64,000 nt of DNA, taken from positions 186,001 to 250,000 of the forward strand of contig CAYZHM010000001.1 of assembly GCA_964478225.1 (NCBI GenBank), written 5' to 3'. Position 1 is the stretch's first letter; the number at the start of each line of letters is the position of its first letter. Below the pieces are notes generated by a model. The model saw only the letters and a list, made by a program, of their open reading frames with translations, did not search any database and was not told the DNA's origin. This document shows, piece after piece, positions 50,209 to 58,345 of this stretch. Both the position numbers and the translations under genes were made by a program. This DNA is from CAYZHM01 sp964478225 (lineage in GTDB: Bacteria; Pseudomonadota; Alphaproteobacteria; Micavibrionales; Micavibrionaceae).

Positions 50209-51510
50209 ATGAGTGATAAAAAACAAATCTACAAACCTAAATCTGTCAGCGGCTTTCCGGAATGGCTACCGCAAGTGCGCCGCGTGGAGCAACAATGGCT
50301 TGACCATATCCGTGGCGTGTTTGAATCCTATGGCTATTGCGGGATCGAGACGCCAAGCGTTGAAGAGCTGGATGTGCTTAAAGCCAAGGGCGGCGATGGC
50401 GATGATGTTGATAAAGAAGTTTACGTGATTGAGCGCCTGCATAAAGAAGACGGCGACAAGGATGCGCGGCTGGCGCTGCATTTTGATTTGACGGTTCCCC
50501 TCGCCCGCTATGTGGCGCAGCATTTTAATGACCTGGTCTTTCCGTTTAAGCGTTATCAGATGCAAAAAGTCTGGCGCGGCGAGAGACCACAGGCCGGGCG
50601 TTTTCGTGAATTCGTTCAGTGTGACATTGATGTGATCAATGTTGATAATCTGCCACTGCATTTTGATGCGGAGATGCCAGCGATTATGTGGGAGATTTTG
50701 AGTTCACTTCCAGGGATGGAGAGCGAGAAATTTACGATCCATATTTCTAATCGCAAGATTTTGATGGGATTGCTGGAGGCGCTTAAAGTTGAGAATGTGA
50801 CAGAAGTCACGCGCTGGATCGATAAGCTGGATAAGATTCATGCAGATGCTGTACGGAATGAATTGAAAAGTTGCGGCCTCAACAATGAACAGATTGATGC
50901 AATATTTGACTTACTCGGCAGTGCCGCGGATTTGAAATCTGTGAAAGCAGCCGGACCTGTTATGCAAGAAGGCCTTGATGAGTTGAAGTTTGTTATGGAC
51001 CAGCTTGCTCACTTACCCAAAGGAGCCGTTGTTGCGGACTTGGGAATTGTGCGCGGGCTGGATTATTACACTGGCACGGTCTACGAGACGCGGTTTGCAG
51101 ACGATGCAGATTACGGATCGATTTGTTCAGGCGGTCGTTATGACGATCTTGCCAGCAGTTATATTAACAAAAAGCTTCCCGGGGTTGGGATATCGATTGG
51201 TTTCTCGCGGTTGTTTGACCGTCTTCGACAAAAGGGAGCGTTTGATTTTGCCCGGATCTCTCCTGCTGATGTACTGATGATTTTGCCTGATGAAGACAAA
51301 CGTTCTTTGGCAGCTGAAACAGCGCAGAACCTCAGACGCCGCGGTATTAAGGTTGAGATGTATCATGCGCCGCAGAAAATCGGCAAACAGATGGCCTATG
51401 CGGAAAAAAAGGGCATTCCCTATGTTTGGTTCCCGGAACTTGGGGAAGTCAAAAATATGGTGAACGGCGAGCAAACCAAGGCTGAGAGCGTCTCTTGGCT
51501 GCCTGCCTGA
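50209..51510 (+). CDS. hisS: Histidine-tRNA ligase
   Basis: Class II aminoacyl-tRNA synthetase of 433 residues. Motif 2 is RPQAGRFREFVQCDIDVI, the histidine-binding loop is RGLDYYTGTVYE, and motif 3 is GVGISIGFSRLFDRL; GGRYDDL is also conserved. The C-terminal anticodon domain is present (about 335-433). An unusual feature is a low-homology insertion in the middle (about 160-260), as in the alphaproteobacterial/archaeal-like HisRS branch, which often recognises a tRNA-His lacking the extra G-1. That tRNA property cannot be tested here. Confidence 0.95.
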   Translation: MSDKKQIYKPKSVSGFPEWLPQVRRVEQQWLDHIRGVFESYGYCGIETPSVEELDVLKAKGGDGDDVDKEVYVIERLHKEDGDKDARLALHFDLTVPLARYVAQHFNDLVFPFKRYQMQKVWRGERPQAGRFREFVQCDIDVINVDNLPLHFDAEMPAIMWEILSSLPGMESEKFTIHISNRKILMGLLEALKVENVTEVTRWIDKLDKIHADAVRNELKSCGLNNEQIDAIFDLLGSAADLKSVKAAGPVMQEGLDELKFVMDQLAHLPKGAVVADLGIVRGLDYYTGTVYETRFADDADYGSICSGGRYDDLASSYINKKLPGVGISIGFSRLFDRLRQKGAFDFARISPADVLMILPDEDKRSLAAETAQNLRRRGIKVEMYHAPQKIGKQMAYAEKKGIPYVWFPELGEVKNMVNGEQTKAESVSWLPA

Positions 51511-51517
51511 TTGAAAT

Positions 51518-51546
51518 TTGACATATTTTACATATTTCTTTATCTT
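51518..51546 (+). promoter_or_regulatory. Strong candidate promoter for the gene at 51568
   Basis: TTGACA at 51518-51523, 17-base AT-rich spacer and TATCTT at 51541-51546. It starts eight bases after the hisS stop. An AGGAG site precedes the ATG at 51568. Confidence 0.6.
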
Positions 51547-51567
51547 GTTCGGGATAGGAGATAGTCC

Positions 51568-52212
51568 ATGGACAACACTGAAAAAGACACCAAAAAGGCC
51601 GAAGAACTCTACAATTTTGCTAAACATTTGATGGATGAGCACGATGACATTACAGTTACCGAGATCCTGCCCATCATGAAGGCTTCGTTGTTCTTTGATC
51701 CTGATCACGCTCTTTCGAAAGCAGTGGCCAGAGCCTCAGGCGTGTCGTTAAAAAACCCAGAGCCGCCAAAAGATATAGCAAGAGGCTTGCGCAAACTTGC
51801 AGACAATCTCGATGAAACCAAACGCATTAGAGGCGAGGATCACAAAACCTTACTTCGGTATGCCATGGCCGTTAATCCGAATGATCATATGCCTTCCGTT
51901 CGCCTTCTTAAACAAGCTTGCGCTGATGGCGATATTCAAGAGGCTGAAAAAATTGTTGAGGATTTCATAAGAGAACATCCGGGGCCCGGCTCATATATAT
52001 TGATGAGCTGCTTTTACCGTTATCAACGCAAAACCGATGCTGCCTTTGAGTGGATTGAAAAAGCGGTTGAGCAAGCCGTACGCACGAATAATCCTGAGCT
52101 TTTCAATGGGGCATTACAGTTTAAGGGGGCAATTTTTAGGGACATAACCCTTGGCAAATGCCCTCCTGCCGGCGATCGTTCTTCCGGACTCGAAGACCCT
52201 TCGCTTGGCTGA
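51568..52212 (+). CDS. Hypothetical TPR-like helical protein (214 aa)
   Basis: A 214-residue soluble, helical protein with repeated helix pairs (AEELYNFAKHLMDEHDDI, LRYAMAVNPNDHMPSVRLL, then YRYQRKTDAAFEWIEKAV) that resemble TPR repeats, suggesting a protein-binding scaffold. The C-terminal 25 residues look unstructured. The family is not recognised. It has a strong promoter candidate and an AGGAGATAG ribosome site. The next gene starts 36 bases after its stop, so they may be co-transcribed. Confidence 0.65.
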   Translation: MDNTEKDTKKAEELYNFAKHLMDEHDDITVTEILPIMKASLFFDPDHALSKAVARASGVSLKNPEPPKDIARGLRKLADNLDETKRIRGEDHKTLLRYAMAVNPNDHMPSVRLLKQACADGDIQEAEKIVEDFIREHPGPGSYILMSCFYRYQRKTDAAFEWIEKAVEQAVRTNNPELFNGALQFKGAIFRDITLGKCPPAGDRSSGLEDPSLG

Positions 52213-52248
52213 TTTACATCTGCAGTATTTTCATTTAATCACTATAGC

Positions 52249-52827
52249 ATGCGCTCCGTTGCTTTTTCTTTGGCTCTTGTTTTCCTGTTTTCTCAAATGT
52301 GCTTGGCTGAGGAAGCCACGCACCTTTACTCTCCAGATCCTTGTGAATTTTCGATTGAGTTCCCCAGCGAGCCGTATACGAGCAAACGCTGCGACGATGA
52401 TAAAAAATGCTATGAACAAACGAGCTATACGCAGGTTTTTGAGAACTTGTCCTCGACTGTGAATTTTCGGGTGATGTGCAACCCCATCGATGAGAAAATC
52501 AGTAAATCCTACGACGAAACTGTTATGACGGCGACCTTGAAGGCCATGACCAAGCGCAGCGTTGTGGAGACATTTGATGTCTCCTATCGCGAAGAAGATG
52601 GTTACAGGCAGGCCGGTCTCGTTGGCGAAGGTAAATCCGGAAAACTTTCGACGCTTTATATTGCGCAGCTTTGGATTGGAAAAAAATCGGCCTTTTCTGT
52701 GGAAGCGGAATTGATCGGTTCAGCGGCTCCGGAGCCAGACAAGCTGTTTAGCGATATTTTGAAATCGGCAAAGTTTAAGGAAGTGAAAGGAGCCGAGAAG
52801 AAGCCTGAACCAGAAGAGAAGAAATAA
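52249..52827 (+). CDS. Secreted hypothetical protein (192 aa)
   Basis: The N-terminus MRSVAFSLALVFLFSQMCLA is a Sec signal, probably cut after CLA. The mature ~170 residues are beta-rich and contain four or more Cys (PDPCEF, RCDDDKKCYEQ and VMCNPID) that may form disulfides in the periplasm. The tail is Lys/Glu/Pro-rich (AEKKPEPEEKK). No family is recognised and no enzymatic motif is seen. It converges with the sigma-like gene. Confidence 0.65.
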   Translation: MRSVAFSLALVFLFSQMCLAEEATHLYSPDPCEFSIEFPSEPYTSKRCDDDKKCYEQTSYTQVFENLSSTVNFRVMCNPIDEKISKSYDETVMTATLKAMTKRSVVETFDVSYREEDGYRQAGLVGEGKSGKLSTLYIAQLWIGKKSAFSVEAELIGSAAPEPDKLFSDILKSAKFKEVKGAEKKPEPEEKK

Positions 52828-52841
52828 GAGATCTCTTGATA

Positions 52842-53492
52842 CTAGTTTAGAGGAAAGTTAAGCCCCTCTTCTTCAGCAGCCCTTCTCATTTTTTTTATAG
52901 CGTAATGCTTTGATCTTTTCAGAGAACTGCCTATCATTCCAAGTGCTGAGGCAGCATCGCCTTCATTCCTTCCTTGCTGTTGCATGAGCATGATACAGCG
53001 TAGTCTTCGCTCCTCTTCAGGTGATAGAAAACAAAATAAACGGTTCAGTATGTATTGACTCTCTTCTTCTTGTTCTCTTCTTGTGGAATCTTCAGTCGAT
53101 GGATATGGAAAGTCAGCGCTCGCTGTGAAGAGATAATCAATCCTTCCAGATTTTCCTAAAACTATATTGTAATAGCAATTTACTAGCACTCTGCAGGAGT
53201 AGTGCTCTATTTTTTTGATTTTCTGCAAGTCGGTTGAGAGATAAGTGTTATGAAGTTTTTGTATCCCCTCTTGAACCAAATCGTCTGTGCCGCACACCCT
53301 ATTTGAACGAGATTTCGCGATTTTCTCTGCGATTTTTTGAAAGGACAAAGCAAGTAACCAGCACAAATCATTGCAATCACCTTTGTCTTTCTTTCTTTCT
53401 ATTATTTTTTTGACCAAGCCCTGCCTATAGCCTTCAGGGTCCTGAAAAAACTTGTTTTCTTGTTCAAAAGATGTAAAAGCCGCTGATAGCAT
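52842..53492 (-). CDS. Orphan sigma-70-like (ECF-type) factor
   Basis: A 216-residue protein. A region-2-like segment, ICGTDDLVQEGIQKLHNTYL (as RVCGTDDLVQEG here), resembles the DLVQEGF helix that binds RNA polymerase and the -10 box. A region-4-like HTH follows near the end: LSPEEERRLRCIMLMQQQG, then GDAASALGMIGSSLKRSKHY. The spacing is that of ECF factors, but both regions are divergent and no anti-sigma gene adjoins it. The gene looks AT-richer than its neighbours, with AGA/AGG arginine codons, hinting at transfer. It could instead be a sigma-derived regulator. Confidence 0.6.
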   Translation of the reverse strand: MLSAAFTSFEQENKFFQDPEGYRQGLVKKIIERKKDKGDCNDLCWLLALSFQKIAEKIAKSRSNRVCGTDDLVQEGIQKLHNTYLSTDLQKIKKIEHYSCRVLVNCYYNIVLGKSGRIDYLFTASADFPYPSTEDSTRREQEEESQYILNRLFCFLSPEEERRLRCIMLMQQQGRNEGDAASALGMIGSSLKRSKHYAIKKMRRAAEEEGLNFPLN

Positions 53493-53524
53493 TAAATTCT
53501 TCTGTAAATTGTTACTTTTTCAGA

Positions 53525-53554
53525 ATTATCAAAATCTAATAGTTTTGACAACAA
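53525..53554 (-). promoter_or_regulatory. Candidate promoter for the sigma-like gene
   Basis: On the minus strand TTGTTG (53554-53549), an 18-base spacer, and GATAAT (53530-53525); TTGTCA at 53551-53546 is an overlapping alternative -35. It ends 32 bases before the ATG. Confidence 0.35.
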
Positions 53555-53558
53555 ATAT

Positions 53559-53963
53559 TCACGAGAAAGACTTTATCTTCTGTACCATCGCGAAAAAGCC
53601 ATTACGGCGGTTGGGGGAAAGGTTTTGGTCGAGGCCGATTTGCTTAAAGGCAGCTTCTATATCCGTTTCACTAATCTCATCCAAGGTTTTGCCATTATAA
53701 ACTTGATATAAAATAGCAATCAGCCCGCGGACGATGTGGGCGTCGCTGTCGGCGATAAAAGTCAATGTATTGTCGACGACCGTGGCCACCATCCAAACCC
53801 TTGAAGTACACCCTTTGACCAAATTTTCTTCGGTTTTTAAGTTTTCCTCCATAGGGGGGAGTTCGCGACCCAAATCAATCAGATAGCGGTAACGGTCTTC
53901 CCAATCGTCAAAAAAGGTAAAGTTTTCAGTTAATTCAGCTAAATTCTTGTTGTGCGACGCCAT
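53559..53963 (-). CDS. sufE: Cysteine desulfurase sulfur acceptor SufE
   Basis: A 134-residue SufE-like protein that takes sulfur from SufS for Fe-S cluster assembly. The acceptor Cys is in NLVKGCTSRVWM; FTFFDDWEDRYRYLIDLGREL and DAHIVRGLIAILYQVYNGKT are typical. GTG at 53972 is an alternative start. No other suf genes are in the window. Divergent from clpX; an inverted repeat overlaps the -35 of its promoter. The final codons overlap no other gene. Confidence 0.92.
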   Translation of the reverse strand: MASHNKNLAELTENFTFFDDWEDRYRYLIDLGRELPPMEENLKTEENLVKGCTSRVWMVATVVDNTLTFIADSDAHIVRGLIAILYQVYNGKTLDEISETDIEAAFKQIGLDQNLSPNRRNGFFAMVQKIKSFS

Positions 53964-54001
53964 AATATTCACTGGTTATAAACACATATCGGTATATTTT
54001 A

Positions 54002-54030
54002 TATATAGGGCTTGCACTGTATCTGTGCAA
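54002..54030 (-). promoter_or_regulatory. sufE promoter overlapped by inverted repeat TTGCAC-N7-GTGCAA
   Basis: On the minus strand TTGCAC (54030-54025), 17-base spacer and TATATA (54007-54002). The -35 is one arm of a perfect six-base inverted repeat (54012-54017 and 54025-54030), so a dimeric repressor could block it. Iron-sulfur-type control is plausible but the site does not match a consensus I can name. Confidence 0.5.
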
Positions 54031-54080
54031 TTGGCAGATTACTAGTAAGACCACCGATAAAGAGAAGGACTCTTGAATCA

Positions 54081-55370
54081 ATGAGCAAAGCCTCCACCGA
54101 CAGCAAAAACACCCTGTACTGCTCCTTTTGCGGCAAAAGCCAACATGAAGTTCGCAAGCTGATTGCGGGTCCGAATGTGTTCATTTGCAATGAATGCGTT
54201 GAGCTTTGCATGGACATTATCCGCGAAGAGGACAAGACGCAGATTGTTCGTGGAGAAGGTGAAGGAGTCCCTACTCCTAGCGATATCAAGAAAGTTTTGG
54301 ATGATTATGTGATCGGCCAGGAACAGGCCAAACGCGTTCTATCTGTTGCTGTTCACAACCATTATAAGCGTTTGCAGCACAGTGATTCTTCCGATCTTGA
54401 GATATCGAAATCCAATATCCTGATCGTTGGGCCTACAGGCTGCGGTAAGACTCTCTTGGCGCAGACGATCGCCCGTATTCTCGATGTCCCTTTTACCATG
54501 GCCGATGCCACGACACTGACCGAAGCCGGTTATGTGGGCGAGGACGTAGAGAACATTGTTCTCAAACTGCTTCAGGCTTCTGATTACAATGTTGAACGCG
54601 CTCAAAAAGGTATTGTCTATATTGACGAGATCGACAAGATTTCGCGCAAGTCTGATAACCCTTCTATAACACGTGACGTATCCGGCGAAGGCGTTCAGCA
54701 AGCCCTTTTGAAATTGATGGAAGGCACAGTCGCCTCCGTTCCGCCGCAAGGGGGGCGCAAACATCCGCAGCAGGAATTTCTGCAAGTTGATACCAAAGAT
54801 ATTTTGTTCATCTGTGGCGGTGCGTTCTCGGGACTGGATAAAATTATCGCGGCTCGAGGGCGTGGTACGTCCATTGGATTTGGTGCGAATGTCAAAGATC
54901 TGGAAGAACGCAGAATTGGCGAACTCTTCAAGGAACTTGAGCCAGAGGATTTGTTGAAGTATGGACTTATTCCGGAATTTGTTGGTCGTTTGCCTGTGAT
55001 TGCGACATTGGAAGACCTGGATGAAGCTGCACTTATAACCATCCTGACCGAGCCAAAGAATGCCCTCGTAAAGCAATACCAGAAACTCTTTGAGATGGAA
55101 GGTGCAGAGCTTAAATTTACGGATGAGGCCCTGAGCGCTGTTGCTAAAAAGGCCATTGAAAGAAAGACCGGAGCGCGTGGATTGCGTTCAATTCTAGAAA
55201 ACCTGCTTCTGAACACTATGTACGAATTGCCTGATATTGAGGGCATTGAAGAAGTGCATGTGAATGAAGACACTGTCAATGAGAACAAAACGCCTGTTTA
55301 TGTGATCTCAGATAAAAAGAAGAAGGCAGGAAAAGCTGCGAAAAAAGACAAAGAAGCGGCTGCAACCTAA
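54081..55370 (+). CDS. clpX: ClpX, ATP-dependent protease specificity subunit
   Basis: A 429-residue AAA+ unfoldase. The N-terminal zinc-binding domain is intact: LYCSFCGKSQHEVRKLIAG and FICNECVELC. Walker A is GPTGCGKTLLAQTIA; Walker B is GIVYIDEIDKI; the pore loop is in GYVGEDVENI, and the tripeptide for ClpP docking (IGF) is in SIGFGANVK. The frame opens at 54012, but the ATG at 54081 gives the correct N-terminus. clpP and lon, the usual neighbours, are absent here. The C-terminus has a Lys/Ala-rich tail of about 20 residues. Confidence 0.97.
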   Translation: MSKASTDSKNTLYCSFCGKSQHEVRKLIAGPNVFICNECVELCMDIIREEDKTQIVRGEGEGVPTPSDIKKVLDDYVIGQEQAKRVLSVAVHNHYKRLQHSDSSDLEISKSNILIVGPTGCGKTLLAQTIARILDVPFTMADATTLTEAGYVGEDVENIVLKLLQASDYNVERAQKGIVYIDEIDKISRKSDNPSITRDVSGEGVQQALLKLMEGTVASVPPQGGRKHPQQEFLQVDTKDILFICGGAFSGLDKIIAARGRGTSIGFGANVKDLEERRIGELFKELEPEDLLKYGLIPEFVGRLPVIATLEDLDEAALITILTEPKNALVKQYQKLFEMEGAELKFTDEALSAVAKKAIERKTGARGLRSILENLLLNTMYELPDIEGIEEVHVNEDTVNENKTPVYVISDKKKKAGKAAKKDKEAAAT

Positions 55371-55377
55371 AAAAATA

Positions 55378-55386
55378 TGATATAAT
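55378..55386 (+). promoter_or_regulatory. Extended -10 promoter candidate for the DHH gene
   Basis: TGATATAAT: a TGN extension followed by a perfect TATAAT at 55381-55386. No good -35 is seen. A strong AGGAGG site follows, and the ATG is at 55421. Confidence 0.45.
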
Positions 55387-55420
55387 CCCTTTTGTGATCT
55401 AAACAGGAGGCAACTACGCC

Positions 55421-56383
55421 ATGGCACAAGCACAAAAAATCATGCCTAAAGACGGACAGAAGTATCGTCTTATCACCCGCAGCGATATGGATGGTCTGGT
55501 CTGCGCTGTTTTATTGAAGGATTTGGATATTATCGATGATGTGACGTTCGCTCACCCTAAGGACATGCAAGATGGCCTTATTGAAGTTGGGCCTGGCGAC
55601 ATCACCACTAACCTTCCCTATGTTGAAGGGGTTTATATGGCTTTTGACCACCACGCCAGCGAAGTGCAACGTGTGGGTGATGGCATTGTTAATCATATTA
55701 TTGATGCCGCTGCTCCTTCGGCAGCGCGCGTTGTCTATGATTATTTTGGTGGCGCTGAGGCTTTCCCCGCAGTGAGTGATGAGATGATGGATGCCGTTGA
55801 TAAGGCTGACTCGGCTAGTTTTAATAAGGATGAAATTTTGAATCCAAAAGGCTGGGTATTGCTCAGTTTTCTGATGGATGCGCGTACGGGCCTTGGTCGC
55901 TTTCGTGACTTCAATATCTCTAACTATCAGTTGATGATGAAGCTGATTGAGCACTGCCGAAACCACGACACGATTGATGATATTTTGGCTTTGCCCGATG
56001 TGAAAGAGCGTGTCGATCTTTATCTTGAGCAGCAATCAAAATTCAAAGAGCAACTCGAACGTTGTGCCAGCATCAATAACAATCTTGTCGTTCTTGATTT
56101 GCGCAAGGAAGAAACGATATGGGCGGGCAACCGTTTTATGGTTTATGCTCTCTTCCCCCAGGTTAATATTTCCATGCATGTCATGTGGGGCAAGAACAAG
56201 CAAAATACAGTTTTTGCTATTGGTAAATCCATTTTGAACAAAACAAGCCGCACCCATGTTGGCGACCTTTGTTTATTTTACGGCGGCGGCGGACATGTGG
56301 CCGCAGGCACCTGCCAGGTTGAAAACCTCAAGGCCGAAGAAACCCTTAAGGAACTCGTCGAGGGGATTACCGCGGACGGCTGA
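55421..56383 (+). CDS. DHH family phosphoesterase (exopolyphosphatase-like)
   Basis: A 320-residue protein in the DHH superfamily. RLITRSDMDGLVCAVLL carries the first metal-site Asp pair, YMAFDHHAS gives the DHH motif, and the C-terminal DHHA1-like end has YGGGGHVAAGTCQVEN. The spacing is that of small DHH phosphoesterases acting on oligonucleotides, cyclic dinucleotides or polyphosphate; the substrate is not predictable. It has an AGGAGG site. It sits 50 bases after clpX and 33 before the LD-carboxypeptidase gene. Confidence 0.85.
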   Translation: MAQAQKIMPKDGQKYRLITRSDMDGLVCAVLLKDLDIIDDVTFAHPKDMQDGLIEVGPGDITTNLPYVEGVYMAFDHHASEVQRVGDGIVNHIIDAAAPSAARVVYDYFGGAEAFPAVSDEMMDAVDKADSASFNKDEILNPKGWVLLSFLMDARTGLGRFRDFNISNYQLMMKLIEHCRNHDTIDDILALPDVKERVDLYLEQQSKFKEQLERCASINNNLVVLDLRKEETIWAGNRFMVYALFPQVNISMHVMWGKNKQNTVFAIGKSILNKTSRTHVGDLCLFYGGGGHVAAGTCQVENLKAEETLKELVEGITADG

Positions 56384-56416
56384 CCTCTTGGCTCTCTTAA
56401 GGTACACCAAGCGCCC

Positions 56417-57310
56417 ATGAGTCTTATTCCTCCTCCTTTGCAAGCTGGCGATATGATCGGCGTGATGGCGCCGTCGAGTTATGTTGACGAAACGGATATT
56501 GAATCCTCGAAAGCATTTATCGAGAGCCTTGGGTATAAGGTTTTTATTCACCCTCAAACATATGAACGAGTCAATCAATCTGCAGGGACAGAATTACAGA
56601 AATCCCTTGCTCTGCAGGGATTGTGGCAGCGGGATGACATTAAAGCTATCTGGGCGGCTGGAGGAGGCAACCGGGCCATGCATTTTGTTGACGGGCTGAA
56701 CTTTGAGCCTATGAAAAAAAAGCCGAAGATTTTGATTGGGTTTAGTGATGTCACGGTTGTACTGAATGCCATTTATGCCCATACAGGTATTGTTACTTAC
56801 CACGGGCCAGTCTTTAAAACGTTACACACCCATAAGAATGTAGAGCAAACGCTCCGAGTGCTTGGCGGGATTGAAACAAGTTTCGATCTCGGGCGTGCGG
56901 AGGTTTTAAAAGATGGCATTGCGGAAGGCCATTTAATCGGCGGCAATCTCAGTTTGTTCCAATATCTGCCACAAACATTGCCAGGCGAATTTTGGAAGGA
57001 TGGGATTTTATTTTTGGAGGATTGCGGAGATGAATACAGCCGTATTGATCGTATGCTTCTCCATCTTCGCCGCCTGGGTGTTCTTGCTAGCGTCAAAGGA
57101 ATTATTTTTGGAGAGTTTAGCGATCTGAAGGATAGTGGAAAGCCATATGGGTTTTCTTGGAGGGACATTGTTGAGCAGCACACGGCTGATCTCGATATTC
57201 CAATCCTGTTTAATGCTCCGTTTGGCCATGGTGCAAATCTCCCCTGCTTTCCGCTGGGAGCCAAGGTTTTGCTTGATACACAGGCGAAAACCATGAGGCT
57301 AAGTGATTGA
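56417..57310 (+). CDS. LD-carboxypeptidase (S66 family)
   Basis: A 297-residue serine peptidase of the S66 (LdcA/MccF) family, cutting the terminal D-Ala of wall tetrapeptides in the cytosol or inactivating microcin C-like compounds. The catalytic Ser is in LIGFSDVTVV, Glu in FLEDCGDEYSRIDRML, and His in APFGHGANLPCF; GDMIGVMAPSS is the usual start. No signal peptide. It may act with the NlpC/P60 and M17 enzymes in muropeptide recycling, though they are far away in this window. A hairpin without a U-tract follows. Confidence 0.9.
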   Translation: MSLIPPPLQAGDMIGVMAPSSYVDETDIESSKAFIESLGYKVFIHPQTYERVNQSAGTELQKSLALQGLWQRDDIKAIWAAGGGNRAMHFVDGLNFEPMKKKPKILIGFSDVTVVLNAIYAHTGIVTYHGPVFKTLHTHKNVEQTLRVLGGIETSFDLGRAEVLKDGIAEGHLIGGNLSLFQYLPQTLPGEFWKDGILFLEDCGDEYSRIDRMLLHLRRLGVLASVKGIIFGEFSDLKDSGKPYGFSWRDIVEQHTADLDIPILFNAPFGHGANLPCFPLGAKVLLDTQAKTMRLSD

Positions 57311-57313
57311 ATC

Positions 57314-57336
57314 GCATGAAATATTTCATTTCATGC
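57314..57336. repeat. Nine-base perfect hairpin without U-tract
   Basis: GCATGAAAT (57314-57322) and ATTTCATGC (57328-57336) with a five-base loop, just after the S66 peptidase stop. It is followed by A's, not T's, on the plus strand, so it is not a standard terminator; it could be a 3'-end stabiliser or an operator for the next gene. Confidence 0.5.
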
Positions 57337-57384
57337 ATAAAAAAACATTTCTTCCCATAAAGTTTGACAAGCCCATACCTGAGT

Positions 57385-58122
57385 ATGATATGGGTGGATT
57401 CAATAACAATAAAAACTAACAGAACAGGTGCTGCGTTGCGTATTATTGAGAGCGACGCCTTTGGCTCCTTTACTGCGTGGGGGATTGGGTTTTGCTATGA
57501 ATATGATGGGACAGCGAACCGCTTAACAATTATTCACGCCAGGCGCTACAGGCCGTTGATTAATATTGATGTCAATCAGTCGGATACTGGCTTTGCTGCC
57601 GCGTTTGTGGAGATGTTTGAAAAGACAATACAAACGCAGGCGCTTATGCTTAGCAACCGAAGAACCATTGATGTGACCGAGATTTTTAGTGAAAAGCGGC
57701 TCAAGCCCTATTTGGGCGGAACATTGCAGGCGGTGGTGATGGCGCTCCACCTGCAGCAGGAACGTTTTCAATCTTTTAATCAGATCTTTTGCAAAGCATA
57801 CGGGCTGGGCTCCTTGCAAATTGCAAAAAGTCAGCGGATTTCAACAATTCCTCCTTATTATGAGGCCCAGATTTTGACTGAAAAGCTCAATAAGGTGGAG
57901 GCCAAGGACAATCTTCTGCATGACTGCCTTGCTTCGTTGGCCCGCTCAATCATATCGGATCTCATTATTCAGGAGACCCAGCACAACTTTCAGAGCAAAG
58001 CCTATGAGTTGCTTTCAGCCTCATCCAATCTCTCAACTTTATCTATGGTGCTTGACCAGCAGTTTATGCCCCGGCGGAAAATGTTGAGGAGATCGCAGGA
58101 CAACTATGCTCAATATGCGTGA
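57385..58122 (+). CDS. Hypothetical protein (~245 aa)
   Basis: I do not recognise this protein. It has an N-terminal mixed domain (GAALRIIESDAFGSFTAWGIGF, split around a polar loop) and a long helical second half with many Gln and Leu (TEKLNKVEAKDNLLHDCLAS). No signal peptide or membrane helix. The start is uncertain: TTG 57364, ATG 57385 and GTG 57394 are all in frame. A TTGACA at 57364 suggests a promoter there, favouring a downstream start. It ends 272 bases before carD and is read in the same direction. Confidence 0.6.
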   Translation: MIWVDSITIKTNRTGAALRIIESDAFGSFTAWGIGFCYEYDGTANRLTIIHARRYRPLINIDVNQSDTGFAAAFVEMFEKTIQTQALMLSNRRTIDVTEIFSEKRLKPYLGGTLQAVVMALHLQQERFQSFNQIFCKAYGLGSLQIAKSQRISTIPPYYEAQILTEKLNKVEAKDNLLHDCLASLARSIISDLIIQETQHNFQSKAYELLSASSNLSTLSMVLDQQFMPRRKMLRRSQDNYAQYA

Positions 58123-58230
58123 AATCTCTTTTCAATCAATTGGTTAAGGTGATTCGTGTATTTATTTGTTGAAAAATATCCATTTTTTTGGTACCTTCCT
58201 TGTCACACATTGGTTAGGCAATGCAGAAAA

Positions 58231-58345
58231 CCCGCGAAAAACGGTCCCCAGAAGTGCCCCTTGAAAGAGGCCAGGGACGAACAAATATTGTCAGCGGGCT
58301 CCGATAGCCGAAAACCCCTGGTGGGGCATTTAAAATGCTTATTTT
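58231..58345 (+). ncRNA. Candidate structured leader RNA upstream of carD
   Basis: In the 272-base gap before carD, a GC-rich segment folds as a long interrupted stem: CCCGC (58231-58235) with GCGGG (58294-58298), GTCCC (58244-58248) with GGGAC (58274-58278), and GCC-CT (58256-58261) with AG-GGC (58266-58271) closing a UGAA loop. GGCT (58297-58300) can instead pair with AGCC (58306-58309), competing for the last arm. CCCC (58315-58318) and GGGG (58323-58326) form a hairpin, followed by GCATT-TAA-AATGC and TTATTTTG. The mutually exclusive helices suggest a regulatory leader, but it matches no family I can name. Confidence 0.35.

Noticed and set aside
57314..57336. Hairpin after the S66 peptidase gene as a rho-independent terminator
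   Set aside because: It is followed by A's rather than T's on the plus strand, and the T's precede it on the minus strand.
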